Shown one piece after another: positions 1-5,059 of a DNA stretch of 7,076 nucleotides. Origin of the DNA: Syntrophorhabdus sp. (lineage in GTDB: Bacteria > Desulfobacterota > BSN033 > UBA1163). The stretch covers positions 1-7,076 of the forward strand of contig DYHU01000203.1 in the NCBI GenBank assembly GCA_020724025.1. The letters run 5' to 3'. Position 1 is the first letter of the stretch. Every line of letters begins with the position of its first letter. A program made the translations under genes and the position numbers. Below the pieces are notes generated by a model. That model saw nothing but the letters and a program-made list of their open reading frames with translations. It was not told where the DNA came from and did not search any database.

Positions 1-47
1 CTATGGGGAGAGGGTGGGGTGAGGGGAATTCCGCAATCTGCAATCGA
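1..47. repeat. Window-edge stretch, possible half of a palindromic repeat
   Basis: The first 26 bases are a purine-rich run (GGGGAGAGGGTGGGGTGAGGGG) that resembles one arm of a larger palindromic intergenic repeat cut by the window edge. The rest, up to the stop codon of the minus-strand reductase, holds only a short tandem GCAATCT/GCAATC. No coding sequence is seen. Whether the other arm exists cannot be judged from this window. Confidence 0.25.
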
Positions 48-803
48 TTAGGTCATTCCAAGTCCGCCATCCACGCAGATGAGTTGGCCGGTGATATAGT
101 TCGCTTCGTCCGATGCCAAGAAGACGAAGGTGAGGGCTACCTCTTCCGGGTCCGCAAATCGACCCAGCAAAATCCTGCCCGTATAAATCTCCTTCAGCTT
201 TGGGTCTGTCCGAATCTTCTCGGTCATCTCAGTGCTTACGTATCCCGGCTGAACCACATTCACCGTAACCCCATGACCAGCCAATTCTCGCGCAGCCGAC
301 TTGGTCAGAGCAACGATTCCTCCCTTTGCCGAGCTATAGTTGATCTGTCCTTTCGTTCCCCACAACCCGGCTGAAGAAGTGACATTGATTATCTTCCCGC
401 ATTTTCTCTCCATCATATATTTTGATGCTGCCTGGATGCATAGGAAGGGTCCTTTGAGTTGGATGTCGATCACCTCATTCCATTGTTCCTCTGTCATTTT
501 GTAAAGCATATTTGGTTTTGATACTCCTGCATTGTTCACCAGGATATCGATTTTCCCGAAATGGTCAACGCAGGTGTTAATAATCTTCTCCGCCTCGGCC
601 TTGACCGCCACATTGCCCTTCACCGCTACTGCCTTCCGTCCTATCTTCCCGATCATCTCCACCACTTCCTGAGCGGGCTGATCTTTTGTGGCATAGTTGA
701 CGATCACATCCGCCCCTTCCTTTGCATAGGCAAGACAGATCGCTCTCCCAATACCTCTTCCACCGCCTGTTACCACAGCAGCTTTACCTTCCAGTCGCCC
801 CAT
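48..803 (-). CDS. SDR-family NAD(P)H-dependent oxidoreductase, FabG-like
   Basis: This 251-residue protein is a classical short-chain dehydrogenase/reductase, a cytosolic Rossmann-fold enzyme that interconverts a hydroxyacyl group and the ketone with NAD(P)H. The cofactor motif TGGGRGIG lies at residues 12-19, NNAG at 90-93, and the catalytic Ser143, Tyr156 and Lys160 (YSSAK) are in place. PG at 186-187 and a C-terminal VDGG are typical of FabG-like enzymes, as is the length. An oddity is Gln115 where the family usually has the Asn of the Asn-Ser-Tyr-Lys tetrad. The ATG at 801-803 is preceded by GGAGGT, 5 nt away. It is the last minus-strand gene, 200 bp after the acetyltransferase with a repeat element between. 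With an acyl-CoA dehydrogenase upstream, a hydroxyacyl-CoA or 3-oxoacyl-ACP substrate is likely. The exact substrate is unknown. The family call is firm. Confidence 0.93.
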   Translation of the reverse strand: MGRLEGKAAVVTGGGRGIGRAICLAYAKEGADVIVNYATKDQPAQEVVEMIGKIGRKAVAVKGNVAVKAEAEKIINTCVDHFGKIDILVNNAGVSKPNMLYKMTEEQWNEVIDIQLKGPFLCIQAASKYMMERKCGKIINVTSSAGLWGTKGQINYSSAKGGIVALTKSAARELAGHGVTVNVVQPGYVSTEMTEKIRTDPKLKEIYTGRILLGRFADPEEVALTFVFLASDEANYITGQLICVDGGLGMT

Positions 804-808
804 CCGCT

Positions 809-814
809 ACCTCC
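809..814 (-). promoter_or_regulatory. Ribosome binding site of the SDR gene
   Basis: On the minus strand this reads GGAGGT, a near-complete Shine-Dalgarno, 5 nt before the ATG. It fixes the start of the reductase. Confidence 0.7.
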
Positions 815-858
815 GTCAATTTTCAATTTGAGTTTTATTACTACAGCGTCATTTTTTC

Positions 859-938
859 GTCATTCCCGTGAAAACGGGAATCCAGGATGTTTATGGGCTC
901 CAAAACCCCAACTGGATACCCGCTTTCGCGGGTATGAC
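859..938. repeat. Inverted-repeat element, GTCAT...ATCCAG family, copy 1
   Basis: This 80-bp element fills the gap between the acetyltransferase and the SDR gene. Its left arm (859-885) begins GTCAT and ends ATCCAG. The right arm (912-938) begins CTGGAT and ends ATGAC, so the arms are inverted copies. Each arm is itself a hairpin with an 8-bp stem: 862-881 (ATTCCCGT, loop GAAA, ACGGGAAT) and 916-935 (ATACCCGC, loop TTTC, GCGGGTAT). A second copy lies at 1887-1955. Arm 862-881 also fits the ATTCCC-N8-GGGAAT form known from Neisseria dRS3 repeats, which may be only a resemblance. Such an element could act as a transcript-stabilising or attenuating structure, or could be a mobile palindrome. Which of these applies is not shown. 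Confidence 0.8.
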
Positions 939-1003
939 GGATGGGGCGGAAGCATCCTTTGTTGGTGCACAGTACCGTTCTTTCTCAAAGAGTCGCTGTA
1001 GGG

Positions 1004-1459
1004 TTATTCGATCTTCAATTCCAGATTGATCATATCCCCTCCTCTTGTAAACCCCATCGCCCTGAAAAACTTAAGGAGGTCCCAATCGTTCCAATTCGCC
1101 AGGGTATAAATGACGCTCACGCCAATCGCCTTCAGATTTTTGACAAATTCCTGGCTCAATCTTCTCGCCACGCCTTTGTGCTGATAGTCCGGATCCACTC
1201 CGATGATACTGAGCCACCCGATTGTATCGGGAACCCCGAACTCCCATCCGCTCACCTCTCCTACCACAAAGCCGATTACCTTCCCTTCAATCTCAGCTAC
1301 CAGGGAGGAAAAAGGATATGGCGGGTTTTGAGGGACGATCTTCTTCCAGTAATCCGGCCTCGACTTTCCGATAACCTTGCGGTCGATCTCAACGATCGCA
1401 TCCACATCTCCGGCAGTCATCGGCCGTATATTCACCCTGGACAAAAATTCAACATCCAT
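1004..1459 (-). CDS. GNAT-family N-acetyltransferase
   Basis: This 151-residue protein has the layout of a single-domain GNAT acyltransferase, which moves an acetyl group from acetyl-CoA to an amine. It opens with the usual first strand (VNIRPMTAGDVDAI, residues 9-22). Motif A follows, with the strand LSIIGVDPDYQ and the acetyl-CoA pyrophosphate loop QHKGVA (93-98). The C-terminal part contains FFRAMGF (131-137), typical of motif B. I chose the ATG at 1457-1459. A TTG at 1490-1492 would add 11 residues and overlap the preceding stop, but has no good ribosome site. A GGAGG at 1473-1477 lies 13 nt before the ATG, a longish spacing. It follows the biotin carrier by 25 nt, so the two are probably co-transcribed. 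The acceptor is unknown: protein N-terminus or lysine, small amine, or antibiotic-like amine are all possible. Confidence 0.85.
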   Translation of the reverse strand: MDVEFLSRVNIRPMTAGDVDAIVEIDRKVIGKSRPDYWKKIVPQNPPYPFSSLVAEIEGKVIGFVVGEVSGWEFGVPDTIGWLSIIGVDPDYQHKGVARRLSQEFVKNLKAIGVSVIYTLANWNDWDLLKFFRAMGFTRGGDMINLELKIE

Positions 1460-1484
1460 TGTCTTGGCTTCCCCTCCCCTCTTC

Positions 1485-1700
1485 CTACTCAATCACTGCG
1501 ATCACCGCTTCAGCCTCGACCTCCTGCCCTGGGGCCACACAGACCTCTTTCACTGTTCCGGTAATCGGAGCCACGATCGGCATCTCCATCTTCATCGCTT
1601 CCAAAACAGCCACCTGATCATCCTCTTTCACCTGATCTCCTGCCTTCACAGAAACAGAAACAATCTTCCCCACCATTGGCGCTGTTACGGGTGTTCCCAT
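1485..1700 (-). CDS. Stand-alone biotin-acceptor (biotin/lipoyl attachment) protein
   Basis: This 71-residue protein consists of only the biotinyl domain. The hallmark EAMKM motif spans residues 34-38, with Lys37 the expected biotinylated residue. The flanking half-repeats VKAGDQV (18-24) and VAPGQEV fit the two-fold hammerhead fold. Such proteins carry CO2 between the biotin carboxylase or decarboxylase and the carboxyltransferase subunits of acyl-CoA carboxylases, oxaloacetate decarboxylases and glutaconyl-CoA decarboxylases. It is about half the length of AccB and lacks a Pro/Ala linker, so a catabolic acyl-CoA carboxylase carrier is more likely than the fatty-acid-synthesis BCCP. No carboxylase subunit is present in the window. 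AGGAGG at 1709-1714, 8 nt before the ATG, supports the start. It sits downstream of the acyl-CoA dehydrogenase and directly before the acetyltransferase. Confidence 0.92.
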   Translation of the reverse strand: MGTPVTAPMVGKIVSVSVKAGDQVKEDDQVAVLEAMKMEMPIVAPITGTVKEVCVAPGQEVEAEAVIAVIE

Positions 1701-1708
1701 AATTCTTA

Positions 1709-1714
1709 CCTCCT
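1709..1714 (-). promoter_or_regulatory. Ribosome binding site of the biotin-acceptor gene
   Basis: The minus strand reads AGGAGG, followed by 8 nt (TAAGAATT) and the ATG. The strong site suggests high or independent translation of this small carrier. Confidence 0.7.
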
Positions 1715-1764
1715 CTTAAGAACCAATTGTCTAATACAAACGAAATAAATGAATTTATATGGAA

Positions 1765-1823
1765 TGTAGGGTGCGTTCCCCGAACGCACCGCCTAAAGGC
1801 ATGATCGGGGATCATGCCCTACA
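1765..1823. repeat. 59-bp dumbbell inverted-repeat element
   Basis: The element is bounded by a perfect 7-bp inverted repeat, TGTAGGG at 1765-1771 and CCCTACA at 1817-1823. It contains two perfect 21-nt hairpins: 1770-1790 (GGTGCGTTC, loop CCC, GAACGCACC) and 1798-1818 (GGCATGATC, loop GGG, GATCATGCC). A 7-nt linker, GCCTAAA, joins them. Read inward from each end, the two halves share one plan (TGTAGGG, then a 9-bp stem closing on CCCC-type bases) but differ in stem sequence while keeping every pair. It lies in the gap between the dehydrogenase and the biotin carrier. No protein-coding role is apparent. It may be a small non-autonomous mobile palindrome. Confidence 0.75.
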
Positions 1824-1886
1824 ATAATGTATTAAAATAAAATGCGTTTGGATTATTTAGAGTCTGTTTATAAAGTCGGTTAATCA
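1824..1886. other. AT-rich spacer between two repeat elements
   Basis: This short stretch separates the dumbbell element from the next inverted repeat, within the 290-bp gap between the dehydrogenase and biotin-carrier genes. It is AT-rich. I see no gene or clear promoter pair in it. Confidence 0.4.
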
Positions 1887-1955
1887 GTCATGCCGGACTT
1901 GATCCGGCATCCAGAGACCTTGAAAAGACTGGATTCCGGCTTTCGCCGGAATGAC
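1887..1955. repeat. Inverted-repeat element, GTCAT...ATCCAG family, copy 2
   Basis: This is a 69-bp relative of the element at 859-938. The left arm 1887-1914 runs from GTCAT to ATCCAG and the right arm 1929-1955 from CTGGAT to ATGAC, with a 14-bp spacer. Each arm folds: 1890-1910 (ATGCCGGA, 5-nt loop CTTGA, TCCGGCAT) and 1933-1952 (ATTCCGGC, loop TTTC, GCCGGAAT). It starts 36 bp beyond the stop codon of the acyl-CoA dehydrogenase and could protect or end that transcript, but no T-run follows on the minus strand, so it is not a classical terminator. Confidence 0.8.
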
Positions 1956-1990
1956 CACTTTTTATGACACCGGTAATTTATGGACAGACA

Positions 1991-3136
1991 CTATTTAAGA
2001 CCCAGTACGCTCCTGGCAATGATCATCTTCTGAATATTGGATGTCCCTTCCACAATCTGGTAAGATTTGGCATCACGATAAAATCTCTCCACAGGATATT
2101 CCGTTGAAAAACCATAAGACCCGAAAATCTTCACCGCTTGATTCGCAGCTCTGACGGCCACCTCTGCGGCATAAAATTTTGCGCAGGAAACCTCGATGGT
2201 GTTTCTCTGCCCCAGGTCTCTATTACATGCGGCCCGATAGACAAGGAGTCGGGCGGCCTGTTCTTCCACATACATTTCCGCAATCTGTTCCTGGATCATT
2301 TGAAAATTTGCAATGGGCTGTCCAAACTGCTCCCGTTCATTGGCATATCGAACAGAATGTTCGAGACAAGCTCTCGCCACCCCAACGGCCCTTGCGGCGG
2401 AGGAAAGTCGAGTATTATCCAACATCGACATGCAGATTTTAAACCCATCTCCTTTTTGCCCGACCAGACAGTCCTTCGGCACCTTGACGTCTTCGAAAAT
2501 GATCTCCCCTGTGGGAGCACAGAAAAGGCCCAATTTCGAATCAATGGATTTTTGTGTGACGCCCGGGGCATGCATATCCACGATGAAGGCCGACATGCCG
2601 CGATGCTTCGCTGCCTTATCAGTGTACACATAAACAATACCAAGGTCGGCCACGGGTACCCCTGAAATCCACATCTTTGTCCCATTCAGAACGAATCCGC
2701 CCTCACCTTCTACGGCTGTTGACTTCATCGAGGCGACATCCGAGCCGGTGTTGGGTTCGGTGATGGCAAAACATCCGAACGAATCGGCATTGATCAATTT
2801 TGGAATCCAGCGTTCTCGTTGTTCCTCTGTTCCGAAATTGAGCAGGACAGATTGGATCGAATTCATCTGAAGGTTAAAAGGAAGTCCCCAGGACGGAGAA
2901 ATTCTTGCGATCTCTTCGGTCATCACTGAGGCTGCGAGATAACCAGTCTCATTTCCACCATATTTTTCAGGTGCTATACATCCAAAAAAACCGAGTTTGG
3001 CCATCTCTTTAACAATCTCTCGACGGAAGCGATGTTCTTTCTCATCCTCCTCCATCGTCGGGGCAATCTTCTTCTCCGCAAAATTTTTAGCCATTTCGCG
3101 CATTGCTACTTGCTCTTCTGTTAATGAAAAATCCAT
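1991..3136 (-). CDS. Acyl-CoA dehydrogenase (FAD-dependent)
   Basis: This 381-residue protein is a standard-length acyl-CoA dehydrogenase. It oxidises an acyl-CoA to the 2,3-enoyl-CoA and passes electrons to electron-transfer flavoprotein in the cytosol. The N-terminal helical domain starts MDFSLTEEQ. The mid-domain has the signature AITEPNTGSD (124-133) and MWISG (155-159). The C-terminal domain has RxQFG-type FAD contacts (REQFGQP, 268-274) and the catalytic base Glu363 in VEGTSNIQ, the position used by short- and medium-chain enzymes. I chose the ATG at 3134-3136 because GGAGG lies 8 nt upstream and because the predicted transcription start near 3163 would exclude an upstream TTG at 3167-3169. 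The substrate is unclear: a saturated acyl-CoA, glutaryl-CoA, or an aromatic or alicyclic succinyl-CoA are all possible. It heads the minus-strand gene series and is divergent from ruvX. Confidence 0.94.
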   Translation of the reverse strand: MDFSLTEEQVAMREMAKNFAEKKIAPTMEEDEKEHRFRREIVKEMAKLGFFGCIAPEKYGGNETGYLAASVMTEEIARISPSWGLPFNLQMNSIQSVLLNFGTEEQRERWIPKLINADSFGCFAITEPNTGSDVASMKSTAVEGEGGFVLNGTKMWISGVPVADLGIVYVYTDKAAKHRGMSAFIVDMHAPGVTQKSIDSKLGLFCAPTGEIIFEDVKVPKDCLVGQKGDGFKICMSMLDNTRLSSAARAVGVARACLEHSVRYANEREQFGQPIANFQMIQEQIAEMYVEEQAARLLVYRAACNRDLGQRNTIEVSCAKFYAAEVAVRAANQAVKIFGSYGFSTEYPVERFYRDAKSYQIVEGTSNIQKMIIARSVLGLK

Positions 3137-3144
3137 AAAACCAA

Positions 3145-3149
3145 CCTCC
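3145..3149 (-). promoter_or_regulatory. Ribosome binding site of the acyl-CoA dehydrogenase
   Basis: GGAGG on the minus strand, preceded by another GGGAG, lies 8 nt before the ATG. It decides the start in favour of the 381-residue product. Confidence 0.7.
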
Positions 3150-3169
3150 CTCCCGATTAGATTGTGCAA

Positions 3170-3198
3170 TTTATAACAAACTGACTATTTATTGTCAA
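3170..3198 (-). promoter_or_regulatory. Sigma-70-type promoter of the acyl-CoA dehydrogenase
   Basis: On the minus strand a perfect -35 box TTGACA (3193-3198) is followed, after exactly 17 bp, by TATAAA (3170-3175), one mismatch from consensus. Transcription would begin near 3163. That gives a leader of about 27 nt that holds the ribosome binding site and leads to the ATG at 3134-3136. Confidence 0.7.
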
Positions 3199-3218
3199 GG
3201 AAATTTTGTTTTTCTTGT

Positions 3219-3235
3219 GATAACTATAAGTTAGC
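3219..3235. promoter_or_regulatory. Possible operator: imperfect palindrome in the divergent promoter region
   Basis: TAACT-ATA-AGTTA (3221-3233) is a perfect 5-bp inverted repeat with a 3-bp centre. It extends to G and C at 3219 and 3235 with one mismatched position on each side. It lies about 21 bp upstream of the -35 box of the dehydrogenase promoter and between the divergent genes, a place where a TetR- or GntR-like regulator could bind. Short AT-rich palindromes also arise by chance. Confidence 0.25.
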
Positions 3236-3281
3236 ATATTTTTTTAATCTTCATTTGACTGGGCTAATGAAACCAAGACTA

Positions 3282-3311
3282 TTGACAACAAAGAGGCAAA
3301 TGGGCCATAAA
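3282..3311 (+). promoter_or_regulatory. Candidate ruvX promoter very close to the start codon
   Basis: TTGACA at 3282-3287 is followed after 18 bp by CATAAA (3306-3311, four of six matches). Transcription would then begin at about the ATG of ruvX (3317). This would give a leaderless or near-leaderless message, in line with the lack of a good ribosome binding site there. The -10 match is modest, so this is tentative. Confidence 0.3.
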
Positions 3312-3316
3312 AAGTT

Positions 3317-3757
3317 ATGCGGATTATGGGACTGGATGTCGGGTCAAAAACGATCGGAGTGGCCATCAGTGATGAGCTTGGGATAACCGCCCAGGGCCTC
3401 AAAACAATCAAACGGAAGGCAATGGAAGATGACCTGAGGGAACTTCATGCCATCATCTCCCAATTCGGAATTGAGAAGATAGTGGTTGGCCTTCCAAAAA
3501 ATATGGACGGGACCCTGGGCAAGCAGGCGGAAATCGTTTTAGAATGGATTAAGAACCTCAAAGATGAGATCCCTCTTCCTGTGGAAACATGGGATGAAAG
3601 GCTTTCTACGGTCGAAGCCTCAAGAACCCTGATCAAAGCCGATCTCTCCAGAAAGAAAAGAAAGGGCGTGATCGACAAATTGGCCGCTGTCCTCATTCTC
3701 CAGGGGTATCTCCAGCAGATCGGGAGCCAAAAAGATGAGTCTATTGCGCCGGCATAA
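3317..3757 (+). CDS. ruvX: RuvX/YqgF, pre-16S rRNA nuclease / Holliday-junction resolvase-like protein
   Basis: This 146-residue protein has the RNase H-like YqgF fold. The family is linked to 5' maturation of 16S rRNA, and resolvase activity has been proposed from its fold. The first strand carries [12 protein letters not shown] with catalytic Asp7. [13 protein letters not shown] (56-68) is the conserved middle motif, DER at 93-95 supplies the second acidic residue (Glu94), and IDKLAA (119-124) supplies Asp120. All three active-site acids are therefore present and the length is normal. The ATG at 3317 gives the typical MRIMGLDVG start. No strong Shine-Dalgarno is visible: a GAGG lies too far upstream. 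The 3' end overlaps mltG by 23 bp, a common bacterial arrangement implying co-transcription and coupled translation. Confidence 0.95.
   Translation: MRIMGLDVGSKTIGVAISDELGITAQGLKTIKRKAMEDDLRELHAIISQFGIEKIVVGLPKNMDGTLGKQAEIVLEWIKNLKDEIPLPVETWDERLSTVEASRTLIKADLSRKKRKGVIDKLAAVLILQGYLQQIGSQKDESIAPA
3722..3726 (+). promoter_or_regulatory. Ribosome binding site of mltG inside ruvX
   Basis: GGGAG lies 8 nt before the mltG ATG, within the last codons of ruvX. It supports the overlapping start at 3735. Confidence 0.55.
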
Positions 3758-4790
3758 GATCCTCCTGGTCTGCCTGTTTGCTTTCCTCTTTTTTGCCTCT
3801 CTCCTTTTCTGGTTTCTTTTTATTCCGCCTTCCCGGATTTCGTCGAACAAGATCATCACGATTAAAAAAGGGATGCCCCTCAGGAGGATCTCCGCGATGC
3901 TCGAACAGGAAGGGATCATCCGGAACAGAGAATTTTTTATTGGAATGGTGACCTTCCTTGGTAAAAAAGGAGAGATCAAAGCCGGGGAATATGAATTCCA
4001 TACCCGGATGCTCCCCCTCGAAGTCCTCGACTCCCTGGTCAAAGGACAGGTCAAACGACATCTGGTCACCATTCCCGAAGGCTATACGCTCTCTCAAATC
4101 GGGCAACTCCTTGAGGACCTAAGTATTGTCGAAAAAAGAGCGTTCTTTCAAAAGGCTTCTTCTCCTGCCTTCATTGCCTCTCTCGGACTCTCCCATCATA
4201 TCTCGAATCAGGTTCAAGATTCCTCCAAAAACAGGAGCGGGTTGACACTCGAGGGTTATCTCTTTCCTGACACCTACCACTTCATCAAAGAAATGGAGCC
4301 TGAAGAGGTGATCCGGATGATGGTCCATCAGTTTCAGAAAGTCTTCGGCCCCGATCTGATCGAAAGGGCCTCTCATCTGGGAATGACCCCCATGGAAGCG
4401 GTCATCCTGGCTTCCATCATCGAAAAAGAGTCCTCTTTGCCTGAAGAGAAAACGCTTGTCTCAGCCGTCTTTCACAACCGCCTGAAGAAAAAGATACCCC
4501 TCCAGAGCGACCCAACAGTCATCTATGGGATCAGCAATTTTGACGGAAATCTGACGAAGGAACATCTGTTAACCCCCACGCCTTATAACACCTATCTCTT
4601 TGTGGGCCTCCCTCCAACCCCCATTTGCAATCCGGGAAAAGAGTCCCTCCGGGCTGCCCTTTACCCCGATTCTGTCTCTTATCTCTATTTCGTATCGAAA
4701 AATGATGGATCCCACCATTTTTCTGAGAATTTCGAAGAACACCAGCGAGCGGTAGCGAAGTACCAGAAAAATCCATTTCGGAAAAATTGA
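3735..4790 (+). CDS. mltG: Endolytic murein transglycosylase MltG
   Basis: This 351-residue inner-membrane protein cleaves nascent peptidoglycan glycan strands and so helps end their elongation. After a short positively charged N-terminus (RRHK) one membrane segment spans about residues 9-30, placing the rest in the periplasm. A LysM-like subdomain (about 39-100) precedes the catalytic YceG domain, which carries [10 protein letters not shown] (113-122), [10 protein letters not shown] (172-181), ASIIEKES (226-233) with Glu230 at the expected catalytic position, [18 protein letters not shown] (248-265), and [11 protein letters not shown] (291-301). The C-terminal [13 protein letters not shown] is also typical. 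Length and motifs are complete. It overlaps ruvX by 23 bp, and this pairing is common in bacteria. No T-rich terminator follows. The next 270 bp hold a possible promoter and a repeat element. Confidence 0.95.
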   Translation: MSLLRRHKILLVCLFAFLFFASLLFWFLFIPPSRISSNKIITIKKGMPLRRISAMLEQEGIIRNREFFIGMVTFLGKKGEIKAGEYEFHTRMLPLEVLDSLVKGQVKRHLVTIPEGYTLSQIGQLLEDLSIVEKRAFFQKASSPAFIASLGLSHHISNQVQDSSKNRSGLTLEGYLFPDTYHFIKEMEPEEVIRMMVHQFQKVFGPDLIERASHLGMTPMEAVILASIIEKESSLPEEKTLVSAVFHNRLKKKIPLQSDPTVIYGISNFDGNLTKEHLLTPTPYNTYLFVGLPPTPICNPGKESLRAALYPDSVSYLYFVSKNDGSHHFSENFEEHQRAVAKYQKNPFRKN

Positions 4791-4791
4791 C

Positions 4792-4820
4792 TTGAAAAAA
4801 AATGACATCTCATTTATGTT
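4792..4820 (+). promoter_or_regulatory. Candidate promoter for the thiolase operon, upstream of the repeat
   Basis: TTGAAA (4792-4797, five of six) and TATGTT (4815-4820, four of six) are 17 bp apart just after the mltG stop. If used, transcription would start near 4827 and the whole repeat element (4834-5036) would be transcribed as a structured leader of about 230 nt before the thiolase. AT-rich sequence gives such pairs by chance fairly often. Confidence 0.35.
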
Positions 4821-4833
4821 TATATTCCACTAA

Positions 4834-5036
4834 ACCCCGTTAGAAATTCCAGTGGGACATTAGACCCCGCCCTGCCTACCGGGAGGGAGGCGGAATTAAT
4901 CTAGTTAATCTGGAATGTTATCCCGCCACAGGCGGGACTGCAGCCGCCGGCCCATAGGGCCTCCCCGGCCTCGCTGAGGCGAAGCCGAGGGCGGGCTGGC
5001 CCGGAGGGAGCAGCGGGGCATTATTTCTAACGGGGT
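4834..5036. repeat. Inverted-terminal-repeat element, ACCCCGTTAGAAAT family, long copy
   Basis: This 203-bp element is bounded by a perfect 14-bp inverted repeat, ACCCCGTTAGAAAT at 4834-4847 and its complement at 5023-5036. The interior is GC-rich and packed with smaller palindromes: a degenerate one at 4867-4893 (CCGCC...GGCGG), a perfect 7-bp stem at 4921-4937 (TCCCGCC, loop ACA), 4949-4961 (GGCCC, loop ATA) and 4968-4980 (GCCTC, loop GCT). A tandem TTAATCTAG/TTAATCTGG is at 4896-4913. No open frame with protein-like content is apparent. A short copy of the same element lies at 6664-6726: 21 bases at the left end (4832-4852) and 28 at the right end (5012-5039) are identical in both. No transposase is encoded, so it fits a non-autonomous, MITE-like or structured-leader element. 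Confidence 0.8.
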
Positions 5037-5046
5037 AAAAAGAGAG

Positions 5047-5052
5047 AGGGGG
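5047..5052 (+). promoter_or_regulatory. Ribosome binding site of the thiolase
   Basis: AGGGGG, ending a run of alternating A and G, lies 7 nt before the ATG at 5060. It begins only 10 bp beyond the terminal repeat of the upstream element. A TTG directly before the ATG (5057-5059) is in frame but less likely to be the start. Confidence 0.55.
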
Positions 5053-5059
5053 TTTTTTG

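Noticed and set aside
1460..1492. Longer acetyltransferase start at a TTG overlapping the biotin-carrier stop
   Set aside because: There is no ribosome site before it and the extra 11 residues (rich in Arg, Lys and Gly) lie outside the GNAT fold. The ATG at 1457-1459 is preferred, though its ribosome site spacing is long.
941..1564. Long open frame on the plus strand opposite the acetyltransferase
   Set aside because: It is antisense to a recognisable GNAT gene, has no family motif and is rich in Pro, His, Arg and Ser, as expected for a shadow frame.
859..1955. CRISPR-like repeats
   Set aside because: The repeats are inverted, few in number, unequally spaced and scattered between genes. There are no regular spacers or cas genes.
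1887..1955. Classical rho-independent terminator after the dehydrogenase
   Set aside because: The stems are stable but no T-run follows on the minus strand. It is better explained as a copy of the dispersed inverted repeat.
2138..2665. Open frames on the plus strand opposite the acyl-CoA dehydrogenase
   Set aside because: They lie wholly inside a complete, motif-bearing gene on the other strand and show no family features.
3137..3169. Longer acyl-CoA dehydrogenase start at a TTG (3167-3169)
   Set aside because: It lies upstream of the predicted transcription start near 3163 and would place the ribosome site GGAGG inside the coding region. The family usually begins at MDFSLTEEQ.
4834..5036. 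Complete insertion sequence
   Set aside because: It has only 203 bp, no transposase frame and no convincing target duplication (TAA against AAA at the ends). At most it is a non-autonomous element.
4834..5059. Known riboswitch class before the thiolase
   Set aside because: The hairpins are nested palindromes and the ends match a second copy inside the operon. I recognise no conserved aptamer core.
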